From positions 252,080,124-252,144,123 of the forward strand of contig NC_061514.1 of assembly GCF_022539505.1 (NCBI RefSeq): a DNA stretch of 64,000 nucleotides, written 5' to 3'. This DNA is from Lolium rigidum. Lineage: Eukaryota; Streptophyta; Magnoliopsida; Poales; Poaceae. This document shows, piece after piece, positions 21,450 through 32,664 of this stretch. The translations under genes were made by a program, and so were the position numbers. The notes beneath the pieces were generated by a model. It searched no databases and was not told where the DNA came from. It worked only from the letters and a program-made list of their open reading frames with translations. The first letter of the stretch is position 1, and the number at the start of each line of letters is the position of its first letter.

Positions 21450-22870
21450 TAATGATGGGCTCCCAACCATCCTCTAGCTTTCTAGGAATAGAAGTTTCAA
21501 GTTTTAGTTTCTCTCTCTCTAGCTTTTATGAGAGCATTTGTAATATGTTTTGTGAAAGCCAAGTTTATAGCACTAGCATTGGGACTTTTAGCAAGTTTTT
21601 GCAAGAACTTTATAACTTCAGAGATGTGGCAATCATCAAAATCTAAATCATTACAATCTAAAGCAATGGGATTATCATCCCCAAGGTTGGAAAAAATTTC
21701 AAATAGCTTTATCACAAGCAGCTTCAATAGCTTTAGCAGCTTGTGTAATTTTGCGCGCTTTGCACTAGGAGTAGAAGCATTGCCAACACCAATTATTTTA
21801 CCATTGATAGTAGGAGGTGCAGCAACATATGAATCATTAGCATTGCTAGTGGTGGTAATAGTCCAAACTTTAGCTACATTTTCCTTTTTAGCTAGTTTTT
21901 CATTTTCTTCTCTATCCCACCTAGCACGCAGCTCAGCCATTAATCTTATATTCTCATTAATTCTAACTTGGATGGCATTTGCTGTAGTAACAATTTTATT
22001 TTCAATATCCCTATTAGGCATAACTTTCGATTTCAAAAGATCAACATCGGAGGCAAGACTATCAACTCTAGAAACAAGAATATCAATTTTATTGAGCTTT
22101 TCCTCAACAGATTTGTTAAAGGCAGCTTGTGTACTAATAAATTCTTAAGCATGGCTTCAAGTCCAGGGGTGTATTCCTATTATTGTTGTAAGAATTCCCA
22201 TAAGAATTAGCATAACCGTTACCATTATTATAAGGATATGGCCTATAGTTATTACTAGAATTGTTCCGATAAGCATTGTTGTTGAAATTATTATTTTTAA
22301 TGAAGTTTACATCAACATGTTCTTCTTGGGCAACCAATGAAGCTAATGGAACATTATTAGGATCAACATTAGTCCTATCATTCGCAAGCATAGACATAAT
22401 AGCATCAACCTTATCATTCAAGGAAGAGGATTCTTCAACAGAATTTACCTTCTTACCTTGTGGAGCTCTTTCCGTGTGCCATTCAGAGTAATTAACCATC
22501 ATATTATCAAGAAGCTTTGTTGCTTCACCAAGAGTGATGGACATAAAGGTACCTCCAAAGCAGCTGAATCCAATAAATTCCGCGAAGAAAAATTTAGTCC
22601 TCGCATAGAAGGTTTGGATGATCATCCAAGTAGTCACCCATGGGTTGGGCAATTTTTAACCAGAGATTTCATTCTTTCCCAAGCTTGAGCAACATGTTCA
22701 TTATCTAATTGTTTAAAATTCATTATGCTACTCCTCAAAGATATAATTTTAGCAGTGGGGATAATATCTACCAATAAAAGCATCCTTGCATTTAGTCCAT
22801 GAATCAATACTATTCTTAGGCAGTAGATAGCAACTAATCTTTAGCTCTTCCTCTTAATGAGAAAGGGAAC
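21450..22870 (-). pseudogene. Athila-type gag remnant of element C
   Basis: Reading leftward from the gap, the frames give FPFSLRGRAKDW, then FKQLDNEHVAQAWERMKSLV, then a piece with GGTFMSITLGEATKLLDNMM (22134-22652). These are the typical helices of the plant retrotransposon gag domain. An Asn/Tyr-rich linker (22200-22310) and a C-terminal part (21497-22036) with EKLAKKENVAKVWT follow. At least three frame changes and several stops separate them. The N-terminus lies in or beyond the gap. It is the partner of the protease remnant. Confidence 0.75.
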
Positions 22871-22875
22871 AATTT

Positions 22876-22975
22876 NNNNNNNNNNNNNNNNNNNNNNNNN
22901 NNNNNNNNNNNNNNNNNNNNNNNNNNNNNNNNNNNNNNNNNNNNNNNNNNNNNNNNNNNNNNNNNNNNNNNNNNN
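22876..22975. other. Assembly gap of 100 N
   Basis: Exactly 100 N. The strand of the surrounding retroelement sequence flips from minus (left) to plus (right) across it. Confidence 0.99.
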
Positions 22976-25900
22976 GTTAAGGCAGCTTTATACTCATGTG
23001 ACAGCACCTACTAACCCTCTAATGAGTTGTTTCGAGTTTGGTGTGGAGGAAGTTTTCAAGGATCAAGAGAGGGAGATGATACAATATGATCAAGGAGAGT
23101 GAAAGCTCTAAGCTTGGGGATGCCCCGGTGGTTCACCCCTGCATATTTTAAGAAGACTCAAGCGTCTAAGCTTGGGGATGCCCAAGGCATCCCCTTCTTC
23201 ATCGACAACATTATTAGGTTCCTCCCACGAAACTATATTTTTATTCCATCACATCTTATGTGCTTTGCTTGGAGCGTCGGTTTGTTTTTGTTTTTGTTTT
23301 GTTTGAATAAAATGGATCCTAGCATTCATTGTGTGGGAGAGAGACACGCTTTCTGCTGTTGCATATGGACAAGTATGTCCTTAGGATTTACTCATAGTAT
23401 TCATGGCGAAGGTTGAATCTTCTTCGTTAAATTGTTATATGGTTGGAATCGGGAAATGCTACATGTAGTAATTCTAAAATGTCTTGAATAATTTTATACT
23501 TGGCAATTGTTGTGCTCATGTTTAAGCTCTTGCATCATATATTTTGCACCCATTAATGAAGAAACACCTAGAGCTTGCTAAAACTTGGTTTGCATATTTG
23601 GTCTCTCTAAAGTCTAGATAATTTCTAGTATTGAGTTTGAACAACAAGGAAGACGGTGTAGAGTCTTATAATGTTTACAATATGTCTTTTATGTGAGTTT
23701 TGCTGCACCGGTTCATCCTTGTGTTTGTTTCAAATAACTTTGCTAGCCTAAACCTTGTATCGAGAGGGAATACTTCTCATGCATCCAAAATCCTTGAGCC
23801 AACCACTATGCCATTTGTGTCCACCATACCTACCTACTACATGGTATTTCTCCGCCATTCCAAAGTAAATTGCTTGAGTGCTACCTTTAAAATTTCCATT
23901 CTTTACCTTTGCAATATATAGCTCATGGGACAAATAGCTTAAAAACTATTGTGGTATTGAATATGTACTTATGCACTTTATCTCTTATTAAGTTGCTTGT
24001 TGTGCGATAACCATGTTCCTGGGGACGCCATCAACTACCCTTTGTTGAATATCATGTGAGTTGCTATGCATGTTCATCTTGTCTGAAGTAAGGGAGATTT
24101 ACCACTCATTTAATGGTTAGAGCATGCATATTGTTAGAGAAGAACATTGGGCCGCTAACTAAAGCCATGAATCATGGTGGAAGTTTCAGTTTTGGACATA
24201 TATCCTCAATCTCATATGAGAACATTAATTGTTGCTACATGCTTATGCATTAAAGAGGAGTCCATTATCTCGTTGTCTATGTTGTCCCGGTATGGATGTC
24301 TAAGTTGAGAATAATCAAAAGCGAGAAATCCAAATGCGAGCTTTCTCCTTAGACCTTTATACAGGCGGCATAGAGGTACCCCTTTGTGACACTTGGTTAA
24401 AACATGTGTATTGCGATAATCCCGGTAATCCGAGCTAGTTAGGACAAGGTGCGGGCACTATTAGTATACTATGCATGAGGCTTGCAACTTGTAAGATATA
24501 ATTTGCATGATACATATGCTTTATTACTACCGTTGACAAAATTGTTTCTTGTTTTCAAAACCAAAGCTCTAGCACGGATATAGCAATCAATGCTTCCCTC
24601 TCGCGAAGGGCCTTTCTTTTACTTTTATGTTGAGTCAGTTCACCTATCTCTCTCCACCTCAAGAAGCAAACACTTGTGTGAGCTGTGCATTGATTCCTAC
24701 ATACTTGCATATTGCACTTGTTATATTACTTTACATTGACAATATCCATGAGATATACATGTTACAAGTTGAAAGCAACCGCTGAAACTTAATCTTCCTT
24801 TGTGTTGCTTCAATATCTTTACTTTGATTTATTGCTTTATGAGTTAACTCTTATGCAAGACTTATTGATGCTTGTCTTGAAGTACTATTCATGAAAAGTC
24901 TTTGCTTTATGATTCATTTGTTTACTCATGTCATTACCATTGTTTTGATCGCTGCATTCATTACATATGCTTACAATAGTATGATCAAGGTTATGATGGC
25001 ATGTCACTCCAGAAATTATCTTTGTTATCGTTTACCTGCTCGGGACGAGCGAGAACTAAGCTTGGGGATGCCGATACGTCTCCGACGTATCGATAATTTC
25101 TTATGTTCCATGGCACATTATTGATGATATCTACATGTTTTATACACATTATATGTCGTATTTATGCATTTTCCGGCACTAACCTATTAACGAGATGCCG
25201 AAGAGCCGATTCGTTGTTTTCTGCTGTTTTTGGTTTCAGAAATCCTAGTAAGGAAATATTCTCGGAATTGGACGAAATCAACGCCCGGGGTCCTATTTTT
25301 CCACGAAGCTTCCGGAAGACCGAAAGGGAAACGAGGTGAGGCGACGAGGCGGCGACACGCCGGGCGGCGCGGCCCACCTCCGGCCGCGCGGCCTCGTTGT
25401 GTGGGCCCCTCGCGTCGCCTCTTGACCTGCCCTTCCGCCTACATATAGTCTTGGTCGCGAAACCCCCGGTACCGAGAGCCACGATACGGAAAACCTTCCG
25501 GAGACGCCGCCGCCGCCAATCCCATCTCGGGGGATTCGGGAGATCGCCTCCGGCACCACTGCGCGAGAGGGGAATCATCTCCCGGAGGACTCTTCACCGC
25601 CATGGTCGCCTCCGGAGTGATGAGTGAGTAGTTCACCCCTGGACTATGGGTCCATAGCGGTAGCTAGATGGTCGTCTTCTCCTCATGTGCTTCATTGTCG
25701 GATCTTGTGAGCTGCCTAACATGATCAAGATCATCTATCACGTAATGCTATATGTTGTGTTTGTCGGGATCCGATGGATAGAGAATACTATGTTATGTTG
25801 ATTATCAATCTATTACCTATGTGTTGTTTATGATCTTGCATGCTCTCCGTTATTAGTAGAGGCTGCGGCCAAGTTTTTGCTCTTAACTCCAAGAGGGAGT

Positions 25901-26665
25901 ATTTATGCTCGATAGTGGGTTCATGCCTCCATTAAATTCCGGGACGAGTGACGGAAAGTTCTAAGGTTGTGGATGTCTTGTTGCCACTAGGGATAAAACA
26001 TTGATGCTATGTCCGAGGATGTAGTTATTGATTACATTACGCACCATACTTAATGCAATTGTCTGTTGTTTGCAACTTAATACTGGAAGGGGTTCGAATG
26101 ATAACCTGAAGGTGGACTGTTTAGGCATAGATGCATGCTGGATAGCGGTCTATGTACTTTGTCGTAATGCCCAATTAAATCTCACTATACTCATCATATC
26201 ATGTATGTGCATGGTCATGCCCTCTCTATTTGTCAATTGCCCGACTGTAATTTGTTCACCCAACATGCTATTTATCTTATGGGAGAGACACCTCTAGTGA
26301 ACTGTGGACCCCGGTCCATTCTTTTACATTGAATACAATCTACTGCAATACTTGTTCTCTTGTTTTCTGCAAACAATCATCATCCACACTATACATCTAA
26401 TCCTTTGTTACAGCAAGCCGGTGAGATTGACAACCTCTCTGTTTCGTTGGGGCAAAGTACTTTGGTTGTGTTGTGCAGGTTCCACGTTGGCGCCGGAATC
26501 CCTGGTGTTGCGCCGCACTACATCCCGCCGCCATCAACCTTCAACGTGCTTCTTGGCTCCTACTGGTTCGATAAACCTTGGTTTCTTACTGAGGGAAAAC
26601 TTGCCGCTGTACGCATCACACCTTCCTCTTGGGGTTCCCAACGGACACGTGCTGTACGCGTATCA
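22976..26665 (+). mobile_element. Element D: 3' end of a Sabrina-like gypsy element
   Basis: A 3' internal region (22976-25071) ends in a polypurine tract, then a full LTR at 25072-26665. The internal part is homologous to elements A and C. The LTR shares only its first ~300 bp with them and otherwise is the type I know from Sabrina-group elements of Triticeae. No PBS follows, consistent with a 3' LTR. The 5' half is lost in or beyond the gap. CACCA at 26666-26670 is the expected right TSD copy. Confidence 0.85.
25072..26665 (+). repeat. 3' LTR of element D
   Basis: 1594 bp from CGATACGTCTCCGACGTATC to GTACGCGTATCA. It contains TGGTTCGATAAACCTTGG near its 3' end, a phrase found in many pooid gypsy LTRs. 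A weak TATA-like TACATATAG lies at about 25440. Confidence 0.88.
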
Positions 26666-27545
26666 CACCACAACTTAAATATCATAACATTGAATATTAC
26701 TCAACCATACTTCACTACTAACATTTAGACTTCACCCCTGTCCTCAAGAACTAAACGAACTACTCATGAGACATCATATGGAACATGATCAGAGGTGATA
26801 TGATGATGAATAACAATCTGAACATAAACCTTGGTTCAACGGTTTCACTCAATAGCATCAATAACAAGTAGAAATCAACACCGGGAGAGTTTCCCCTATC
26901 AAACAATCAAGATCAAACCCAAATTGTTACAGCGGTGACGGCGTGCAGCGGTGGAGACGGCGGTGATGATGATGAAGATGATGATGATGGTGATGGAGAT
27001 GATGTCCAGCTCGATGACGGTGATGATGGCGTCGATTTCCCCCTCCGGGAGGGAATTTCCCCGGCGGATCTCAGCCTGCCGGAGAGCTCTTTTCTCTCTG
27101 GTGTTCTCCGCCCCGCAGAGGCGGCTGTGGCTCTTCGCGATGTACCCCTGGAGCTTAGGTTTTCGGGACGAAGGCGTACACGAAGAAAAGGAGGCGAGAG
27201 GGGCATGTGGGCCCCCTCCTCACGAGGCGGCGCGGCCAGGCCTTGGGCCGCGCCGGCCTATGGGGTGGGCCCACCTCGGGTCCCCTCGGCTCCCCCTTCT
27301 GGCTCCCTTCGTCTTCTGGAAAAATAAGATTTTTCATATAATTTCCGTCAACTGTTGATCTTCCGAAATATTGCATTCGACGACGCTTTTTCCAGCGAGA
27401 ATCCTGACTCCGGTGCGCGATCCTCCAATAATCATGAAACATGCAAAATAGATGAAATAACATAAGTATTATCTCCAAATATGAAATATATCAATGAATA
27501 ACAGCAAATTATGATATAAAATAGTGATGCAAATTGGACGTATCA
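26666..27545 (-). mobile_element. Truncated minus-strand gypsy LTR (insertion target of element D)
   Basis: On the minus strand it starts TGATACGTCCAATTTGCATC at 27545 and runs leftward through the GC-rich promoter part (27080-27310). A (GAT/ATC)n microsatellite (about 26951-27015) and the AT-rich 3' part follow. The 3' end of the LTR is missing at the junction with element D. The opening motif is one I recognise from abundant Triticeae gypsy LTRs. ORFs in the microsatellite are acidic runs with no meaning. Confidence 0.8.
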
Positions 27546-27940
27546 CCCCACTGAGAGAGCGGTGAACATGACGGAAGGAAACTGAAGAAAAATCAGCCCT
27601 TAAGAACTTGATATCTGCCACAACGTTGCCCACCGAAGATCGGTCTTGACTCTTTGAATTCACCCGTTGGATTAATGACATGCAATCAGAGGCAAACAAC
27701 GCCTTGCTGAACCCGTGCTCCCTAACCAAAAGCAAAACTCGCCGGAGGGCCAGAGCCTCGGCCAACTCTGGTGAAGTAAAACCCTTGAGAGGTTCGCTGG
27801 CTGCCAGAAGGCACTGTCCGAGATGGTTGCGGATTACCAGCCCTGTAGACATCTGATGAATGTTGTTGAAGAGCACAACGTCAACATTGACGAGAACCGT
27901 ATCTGGTGGCGGCGGAGACCATCTCCTTGGTGGGTAATCA
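27546..27940 (-). pseudogene. RNase H-like domain fragment, truncated by an LTR
   Basis: The minus strand reads VLVNVDVVLFNNIHQMSTG, then GLVIRNHLGQCLLAAS, then SPELAEALALRRVL, then a stretch with ASDCMSLIQRVNS. It ends FRHVHRS, where the LTR begins. This is the plant RNase H-like fold (RVT_3 type). It shows the first catalytic Asp in VNVD, the Glu in PELAEA and the third Asp in ASDC. The C-terminal His/Asp part has been removed by the LTR insertion at 27545. Such domains occur in plant LINE polyproteins and in free RNase H-like genes; the source here is undetermined. Upstream of VNVD a Trp/Pro-rich linker (about 27920-27950) fits the usual domain start. Confidence 0.75.
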
Positions 27941-28204
27941 GGCTTCTACTCATGTTTTCACCACCTCCTACGTGTACACTAAGAGCATATCTAGTCATAT
28001 CCCTCAAACGACGTTCGGTAAAAGTGTCAGACTGGTTGTTTGGAGAACGTCGCGGCGTGGTGCTGTGTTTGGGGCCGCCTATTCCCAGCAACGTCCCCCA
28101 AATATGATCCCCCCCAAAAAATCAAGTGTAAAATGTGTGTCTGAAGCCCATGTGCACGGCTGAGCACACCCGAACTAAAGCGGCCTTTGGGACGTAGGAC
28201 TGGT
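27941..28204. other. Unassigned spacer
   Basis: Contains the phrase AAGAGCATATCTAGTCATATCC, resembling ends of small pooid DNA transposons, but no second terminus was found. No gene is supported. Confidence 0.3.
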
Positions 28205-28432
28205 GTAAGAGCAAACTTTAAACCCCAAGTTTTGTGTGTTTGATGACAACACTTGAGATATCTCACCGTGTGCCTTGAGTATCATTGTTAGATTTGCAAG
28301 AGCACGGTGACCTCGCCGGACGCGCCAAGATTGGAAGACAGAAGCGTAGTTGATAGGTTTTCTGGTTTTGTGTGTGTTTAGTGAGGTAACATGGTTGAAG
28401 AGAAAAAGGGAAGAAAACCAGATTTAGCCAGG

Positions 28433-28800
28433 CCGGTACTACCGGTACCTGTAGCGGTAGTACCGCTACCCCTATAGGTACCGCCCTCGGTACCGCTCCG
28501 AGTCCGCACCGATTTCGTCTCCCGGAACACGTTGCGGTACCCCTGCAGTGCACAGGGCGGTAGTACGCTCACGAGCGGTAGTACCGCTCACGGTACCGCT
28601 TAAGGTACCGTAACCGAGTTACGGTCGTACCGCCTCGGTACCGCTCCGGTACCGCTTTGGATCCGATGAGGTTTGGACCCTATTGCGGTACCTCAAGCGG
28701 TACCTCGTGCGGTAGTACCGCTCTGCGGCCTTTGACCAGATCTGGGAGGATTTCGAACTCAGTGCGGTAGTACCGCTTCCCAGAAGCGGTAGTACCGCTT
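28433..28800 (+). repeat. GCGGTAGTACCGC motif array inside the copia LTR
   Basis: Near-palindromic units such as AGCGGTAGTACCGCT and GGTACCGCT occur more than fifteen times in both orientations with irregular spacing. Any two opposite units could pair, so transcripts would be highly structured. Confidence 0.8.
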
Positions 28801-29037
28801 AGGACAAATCTGGACATAACGGTTGGATTTGGAGGAGCCTATTTAAGGGCCCCTTCTTCCCCAACACGATTTTATCTCTTCCCTCTCTCTCTCCTCCATT
28901 GTTGCTGAGCTTAATTCTTGAGGATCTCCCTCCCCATCCAACCAATCTTGTCCAAACTTTGAGGAAGGGTGGAGGAGACCCCGATCTATAGTTCTACCAA
29001 GAGAGATTTCACCAATACTAGCTATTCCTTAGTGGAT

Positions 29038-29215
29038 CTTGGTGGTAGGGTTCCTTAGTGGAGCATTGGAGAAGAGTTCCTTTGGTGGAGCCTTGGAGGA
29101 GCTTCTTGGTGGAGCCTTGGAGGAGCTTCTTGGTGGAGCATTGGAAGAGTTCCTTTGGTGGAGCATTGGAGATGGGTTACTATGGTGGAGCATTGGAGAT
29201 GTGCAGCTATGGAGT
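29038..29215 (+). repeat. Minisatellite TGGTGGAGC-type, about 25-bp unit
   Basis: Six or more imperfect copies of TGGTGGAGCATTGGAG with a variable tail of 9-17 bases, inside the copia LTR. Confidence 0.8.
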
Positions 29216-29683
29216 CTAGCTTGGTGATGTACTAGCTCCATAGGGTGTTGGGAGCATCCTTGTGTGTGGAGCTCGCCCCAACCTTGTGAAGGAATCACCG
29301 CCTCGACCGGTGCCTTAGTGGAAGAGGGAGAGCACCTTCGTGGAGCTCTCTCGAGGAAGAAGGTGAGGCCTTCCTTCGTGGTGTGGCCGTCTAGTCTCTT
29401 GTGTGAGACTAGCACCTCCTCAACGCGGACGTACTTCCTTTAGTGGAAGGAACTGCAGGGAAACAAACCTCGACTCGCCTCGCGCCCCGGTTGTCTCGCT
29501 CCTTACTCTCATTATCTTGTTGATTCCTTTACTTGTTGCACTTGTCCGATATTCATTGTAGGATCACCCCTATTGCTAAAGTTCACACCTTTACCTTCCG
29601 TTGCCTAAAAATTGAAAAAGACTAAAACTTGCCATAGCGCCATTCACCCCCCCCCCCCTCTTGTTCGCTACGATCCATTCAAG

Positions 29684-29695
29684 TGGTATCAGAGC
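29684..29695 (+). other. Primer-binding site of the copia element
   Basis: TGGTATCAGAGC is complementary to the 3' end of initiator tRNA-Met, the standard PBS of plant copia elements. A 12-C run lies at 29647-29658 just before it. Confidence 0.85.
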
Positions 29696-29729
29696 AAGGT
29701 TTTCTTGCTCGGGCTTTACCGCCTAAGAA

Positions 29730-31900
29730 ATGGCCGAACAAGAGGCGAATATGAATGGGTCACCTTCCCTTGTGCCACCCGCTCCATCATCGCCCATCGA
29801 TTCCACGACGGCTACGTTGGATGACCTCAAGAAATTGGAGTCATCTATCGTTGCTCAAATGAAGGCGATGATGATGGAGTTGATGGTACAAAAACCAAAC
29901 CCGCCACCAAAAGCAAGTGCCGAGGATCCGCCACCAAAAGCTAACCCCTTCCTCTTGTTGATTTTGTCGCGGAAGCGACAAAAGATCCACAAAAGGAAGG
30001 GCTTGCGGATACCGGCACTTCAACAAAAGGGAAGGATGATGACACACCGGTATCGGAACGTCTAGGGGGTTATCATGCGGTGCCACCACCAAATGATTAC
30101 ACCATCAACGTTCCGATACCGATGCCGCATATCTTGTCGCATGGTTCACCACCGTCTCTTGAGTCAAACAACTTTGAGAATTGGCAATTCTTAATGCGTT
30201 CACATGTGCGCAGCGCTTCTACCGAGCTTTGGCATATCATCGAGGAGGGCTATTCACCACGAGATCCCAAGAATTTGACAAGGAGAGATGTGGTGGATGA
30301 CCAACTCAACGCCACCGCAATCAACATGATTCATATGGCCATCACCCCCAAGGACCGCGCTCATATCCGCTCGCTCAAGACCGCCAAGGAACCATGGGAC
30401 AAACTTGAGAAGCTCTTCCTCGGCAATGCAAGCATCCAAAGCTCCCGCTTTGATGAAGTGAACAATATGGCCGACAATTTCGTCATGGTTGAAGGAGAGA
30501 CCCCCGAAGAAATGTATCGGCGCCTCATCGCTCTTGCCGTGCAAATGAAAGATCTTGGAGCAACGTTTGTGGATGACCATTGGATCAAGCGCAAGTTCTA
30601 CAACGCTCTCCTCCCTTATGAGGAAGTGAAGTTGACGGCCATCCGCCAAAACGCCTCCTTCCGTGCTATGACATCCGATGAAGTCCTTAGCGAAGTCATC
30701 GCTTTGGACATCTCCAAGAAGAATGCGGAGGATCTTGTTGCTCGCGCCCACAACTCTCGCAAGCCCAACCTTGCATTGAAGATGAAGGTGCATGAAGCTA
30801 GTGAGAGCGATGAGGATCCCGTTGAATGGGGATCGGAGGATCTCAAGGTACACTACCATGAGCACATGGCTCTTGCCGCCAAGAAGTTTTGGGATGGAAA
30901 CATGTCCCGAAACACAAGACCAAGAAGATCACGTGATTCTCCAAGAAGACTCTCCAAGAGCCCAAGAGAAGGGACAAAAAGAAGAACATGCTACAATTGT
31001 GGTGACAAGAATCATTTTGTCGAGGATTGTATGTTTGAGAGAAGAGAAGATTATGGTGGAAAGCTTATCCCAAAGGATAATTACAAGCCACTCTCCAAAG
31101 GATTCTCCAAGTTCTCCCCAAGGTCCGATGACGACAAGGTCTCCTCCAACAAGAAGCCTAGAGCCTTCATCATTCGTGAAGAGTACACCCCCGATGAAGA
31201 TGGGGAGCATGAGGACAAGCGCCCCAACAAGGAAGGAGAGGGAGTGGCCGCCATCGCCATTTCCACTCCCTCCAACTCTCTCTTCGACTCTCCTAATGAG
31301 AACCTCTTCACCAACAATGCTCGGTGCCTTATGGCAAAGGTATCCACGGAGGTAAAATCCCCTTCCAAACCATCATCTTCTACTAACACAAAATTCAATG
31401 ATGAGTTTGCTATGTTGATGACAAATAGGTTTGAGATGTCAATGATGGGTGAACTCAAGTACTTTCTTGGGTTCGAGATCAAGCAAATGCAACAAGGCAC
31501 CTTCATCAATCAAGCGAAGTACCTCCAAGACATGCTCAAGCGCTTTGATATGAAGGGGGCCAAGGGGATTGGAACTCCAATGCAACTCAAGTGTCAACTC
31601 ACTCTTGACGAGGCCGGCAAGGCGGTGGATACCAAGCTCTACCGTTCGATGATAGGTTCGCTTCTCTACCTTTGTGCCTCTCGCCCGGATATAATGTTAA
31701 GCGTTGGTATGTGTGCACGGTTTCAAGCAAGTCCGAAGGAAAGCCACCTTGTGGCGGTCAAAAGGATCTTTCGATATTTAGTTCATACCCCACACTTCGG
31801 ATTATGGTACCCAAGGGACACGGACTTAGCATTGGTCAATTCTTTTAGAGAATGCTTAAGGATCGCGACTCGAGAAGCTCTAAAACAGTTTCTTAGTTGA
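29730..31900 (+). pseudogene. Copia gag fused to the RT/RNase H tail by a large in-frame deletion
   Basis: ATG 29730 opens gag (MAEQEANMNGS). A one-base loss near 29945 shifts the frame, and the reading continues in the long frame 30080-31900. In that frame residues 1-250 are the UBN2-type copia gag, followed by an Arg/Ser-rich stretch. A CCHC knuckle (CYNCGDKNHFVEDC, about 31000) comes next. After a Ser/Lys linker the frame runs straight into FEMSMMGELKYFLGFEI, the C-terminal part of copia RT. It then reaches YRSMIGSLLYL and SRPDI of the RT-RNase H connection. Protease, integrase and the RT catalytic core are absent. The reading ends with about 20 unrelated residues after 31835. The junction lies near 31395-31425. 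The element would need enzymes in trans. Confidence 0.85.
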
Positions 31901-31909
31901 GATGTGATC
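31836..31909. other. Unassigned 74-bp spacer between copia remnant and mariner
   Basis: Does not continue the RNase H reading and has no recognisable feature. It ends in the TA target of the mariner element. Confidence 0.35.
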
Positions 31910-31911
31910 TA

Positions 31912-31938
31912 CTCCCTCCATCCCAGGGAACAAGGCGT
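31912..31938 (+). repeat. Left terminal inverted repeat of the mariner element
   Basis: Flanked by TA and matched by the right end at 54101-54127 with two transitions and one end mismatch. Confidence 0.85.
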
Positions 31939-32205
31939 GAAAAATCCAATTTTTCCCAGGGGTTAAGGCGCATGGATAGAACGATCGATGAGTTCCCAAT
32001 TTTGCCCTCGTTTTCCCGTTTCCTCTGTCCTCGAGTCGAGCGCGCGCGAGTAAAGACCACCTCCTCGACTCCAGCGAGCCGTCGCCTCCAGGCCTCGTGA
32101 AGATGCGGCCGTCCTTGGATCAATTCTTTCATCTGCGCACCTCCTCTTCCCTTCCCCGTTCTTCCCCAGTTCCCCTTCCCCACTTGGTTCCCTCAAGTTT
32201 TTCCC

Positions 32206-32664
32206 ATGGCGACGCGGGCAGCGGCGGTTAAGGCGCGGGCGGCGATGGTTATGGCGCTGGGGGCGGCGCTTCTGCTTTCCCATGCCGCCGATGCGATGGA
32301 GGATGGTGGTGGATCGAGCGACGGAGGTGGGCATGGCTGTAGCTCGCCTGGGATGCCCATGGGCGGAACCCTACCTAGGGTTCAGGGCGTGGGAACCCTA
32401 GGGAACGGTGGCATGGGCAGCGGCCTGCTCCCAGAGCTGCTGAACGGAACCGCGGCCCTCGACGTCGATGAGTACAATGTGTACGGTGACTTTGACCTCG
32501 CCTTCATGGATGAACATGTACTCAGCATGCAGGTGTTTTACTGTCCATGAACTTGTCCTCTAATTCTATGCCCTAGCTAGTTGCATATGTTTACATGAAT
32601 TTGTATGCAATGGGTATGTGATTTGCAGAACACTTTTGAATCTTGGCTCGATTCTCTAAATAAC
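32206..32664 (+). CDS. Unrecognised two-exon plus-strand reading inside the mariner left end
   Basis: ATG 32206 opens 109 codons to 32532, ending at a consensus donor (ATGCAG/GTGTTT). A 96-bp intron with acceptor TTTGCAG ends at 32628. A second segment in the same phase reads NTFESWLDSLNN and stops being independent at 32664, where the minus-strand transposase begins. The start MATRAAAVKARAAMVMALGA could be an N-terminal hydrophobic signal, followed by a Gly-rich part and an acidic part (DVDEYNVYGDFDLAFMDEH). The 290-bp C/T-rich leader upstream looks like a 5'UTR. It faces the transposase head-on. I do not recognise it. It might be the 5' exon of a second mariner copy or a captured gene fragment. 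Confidence 0.4.

Larger units (their letters stand above)
16720..22875 (-). mobile_element. Element C: minus-strand gypsy element with gag and protease remnants, cut by the gap
   Basis: The LTR is at 16720-18430. Reading on the minus strand, the polypurine tract abuts it at 18431, so this is the 3' LTR of a minus-strand element. The internal region runs to the assembly gap. Going rightward, it contains a non-coding 3' part (18445-20940), a protease remnant and a gag remnant. RT and integrase are absent: the protease joins directly to the 3' non-coding part near 21000. The 5' LTR and the second GGGAG target copy are not in the window. Confidence 0.88.
28205..31835 (+). mobile_element. Copia retrotransposon, internally deleted and 3' truncated
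   Basis: An LTR-like region (about 28205-29681) is followed by a tRNA-Met-type PBS and a gag. The gag is fused in frame to the last part of reverse transcriptase and the start of RNase H. Homology stops near 31835 and the mariner element begins at 31912. No 3' LTR is present, so LTR limits are approximate. A degenerate relative of the LTR's 3' part is at 58540-59027. Confidence 0.78.

Noticed and set aside
26935..27358. Acidic or Met/Glu-rich ORFs
   Set aside because: Products of a (GAT)n microsatellite inside a truncated LTR.
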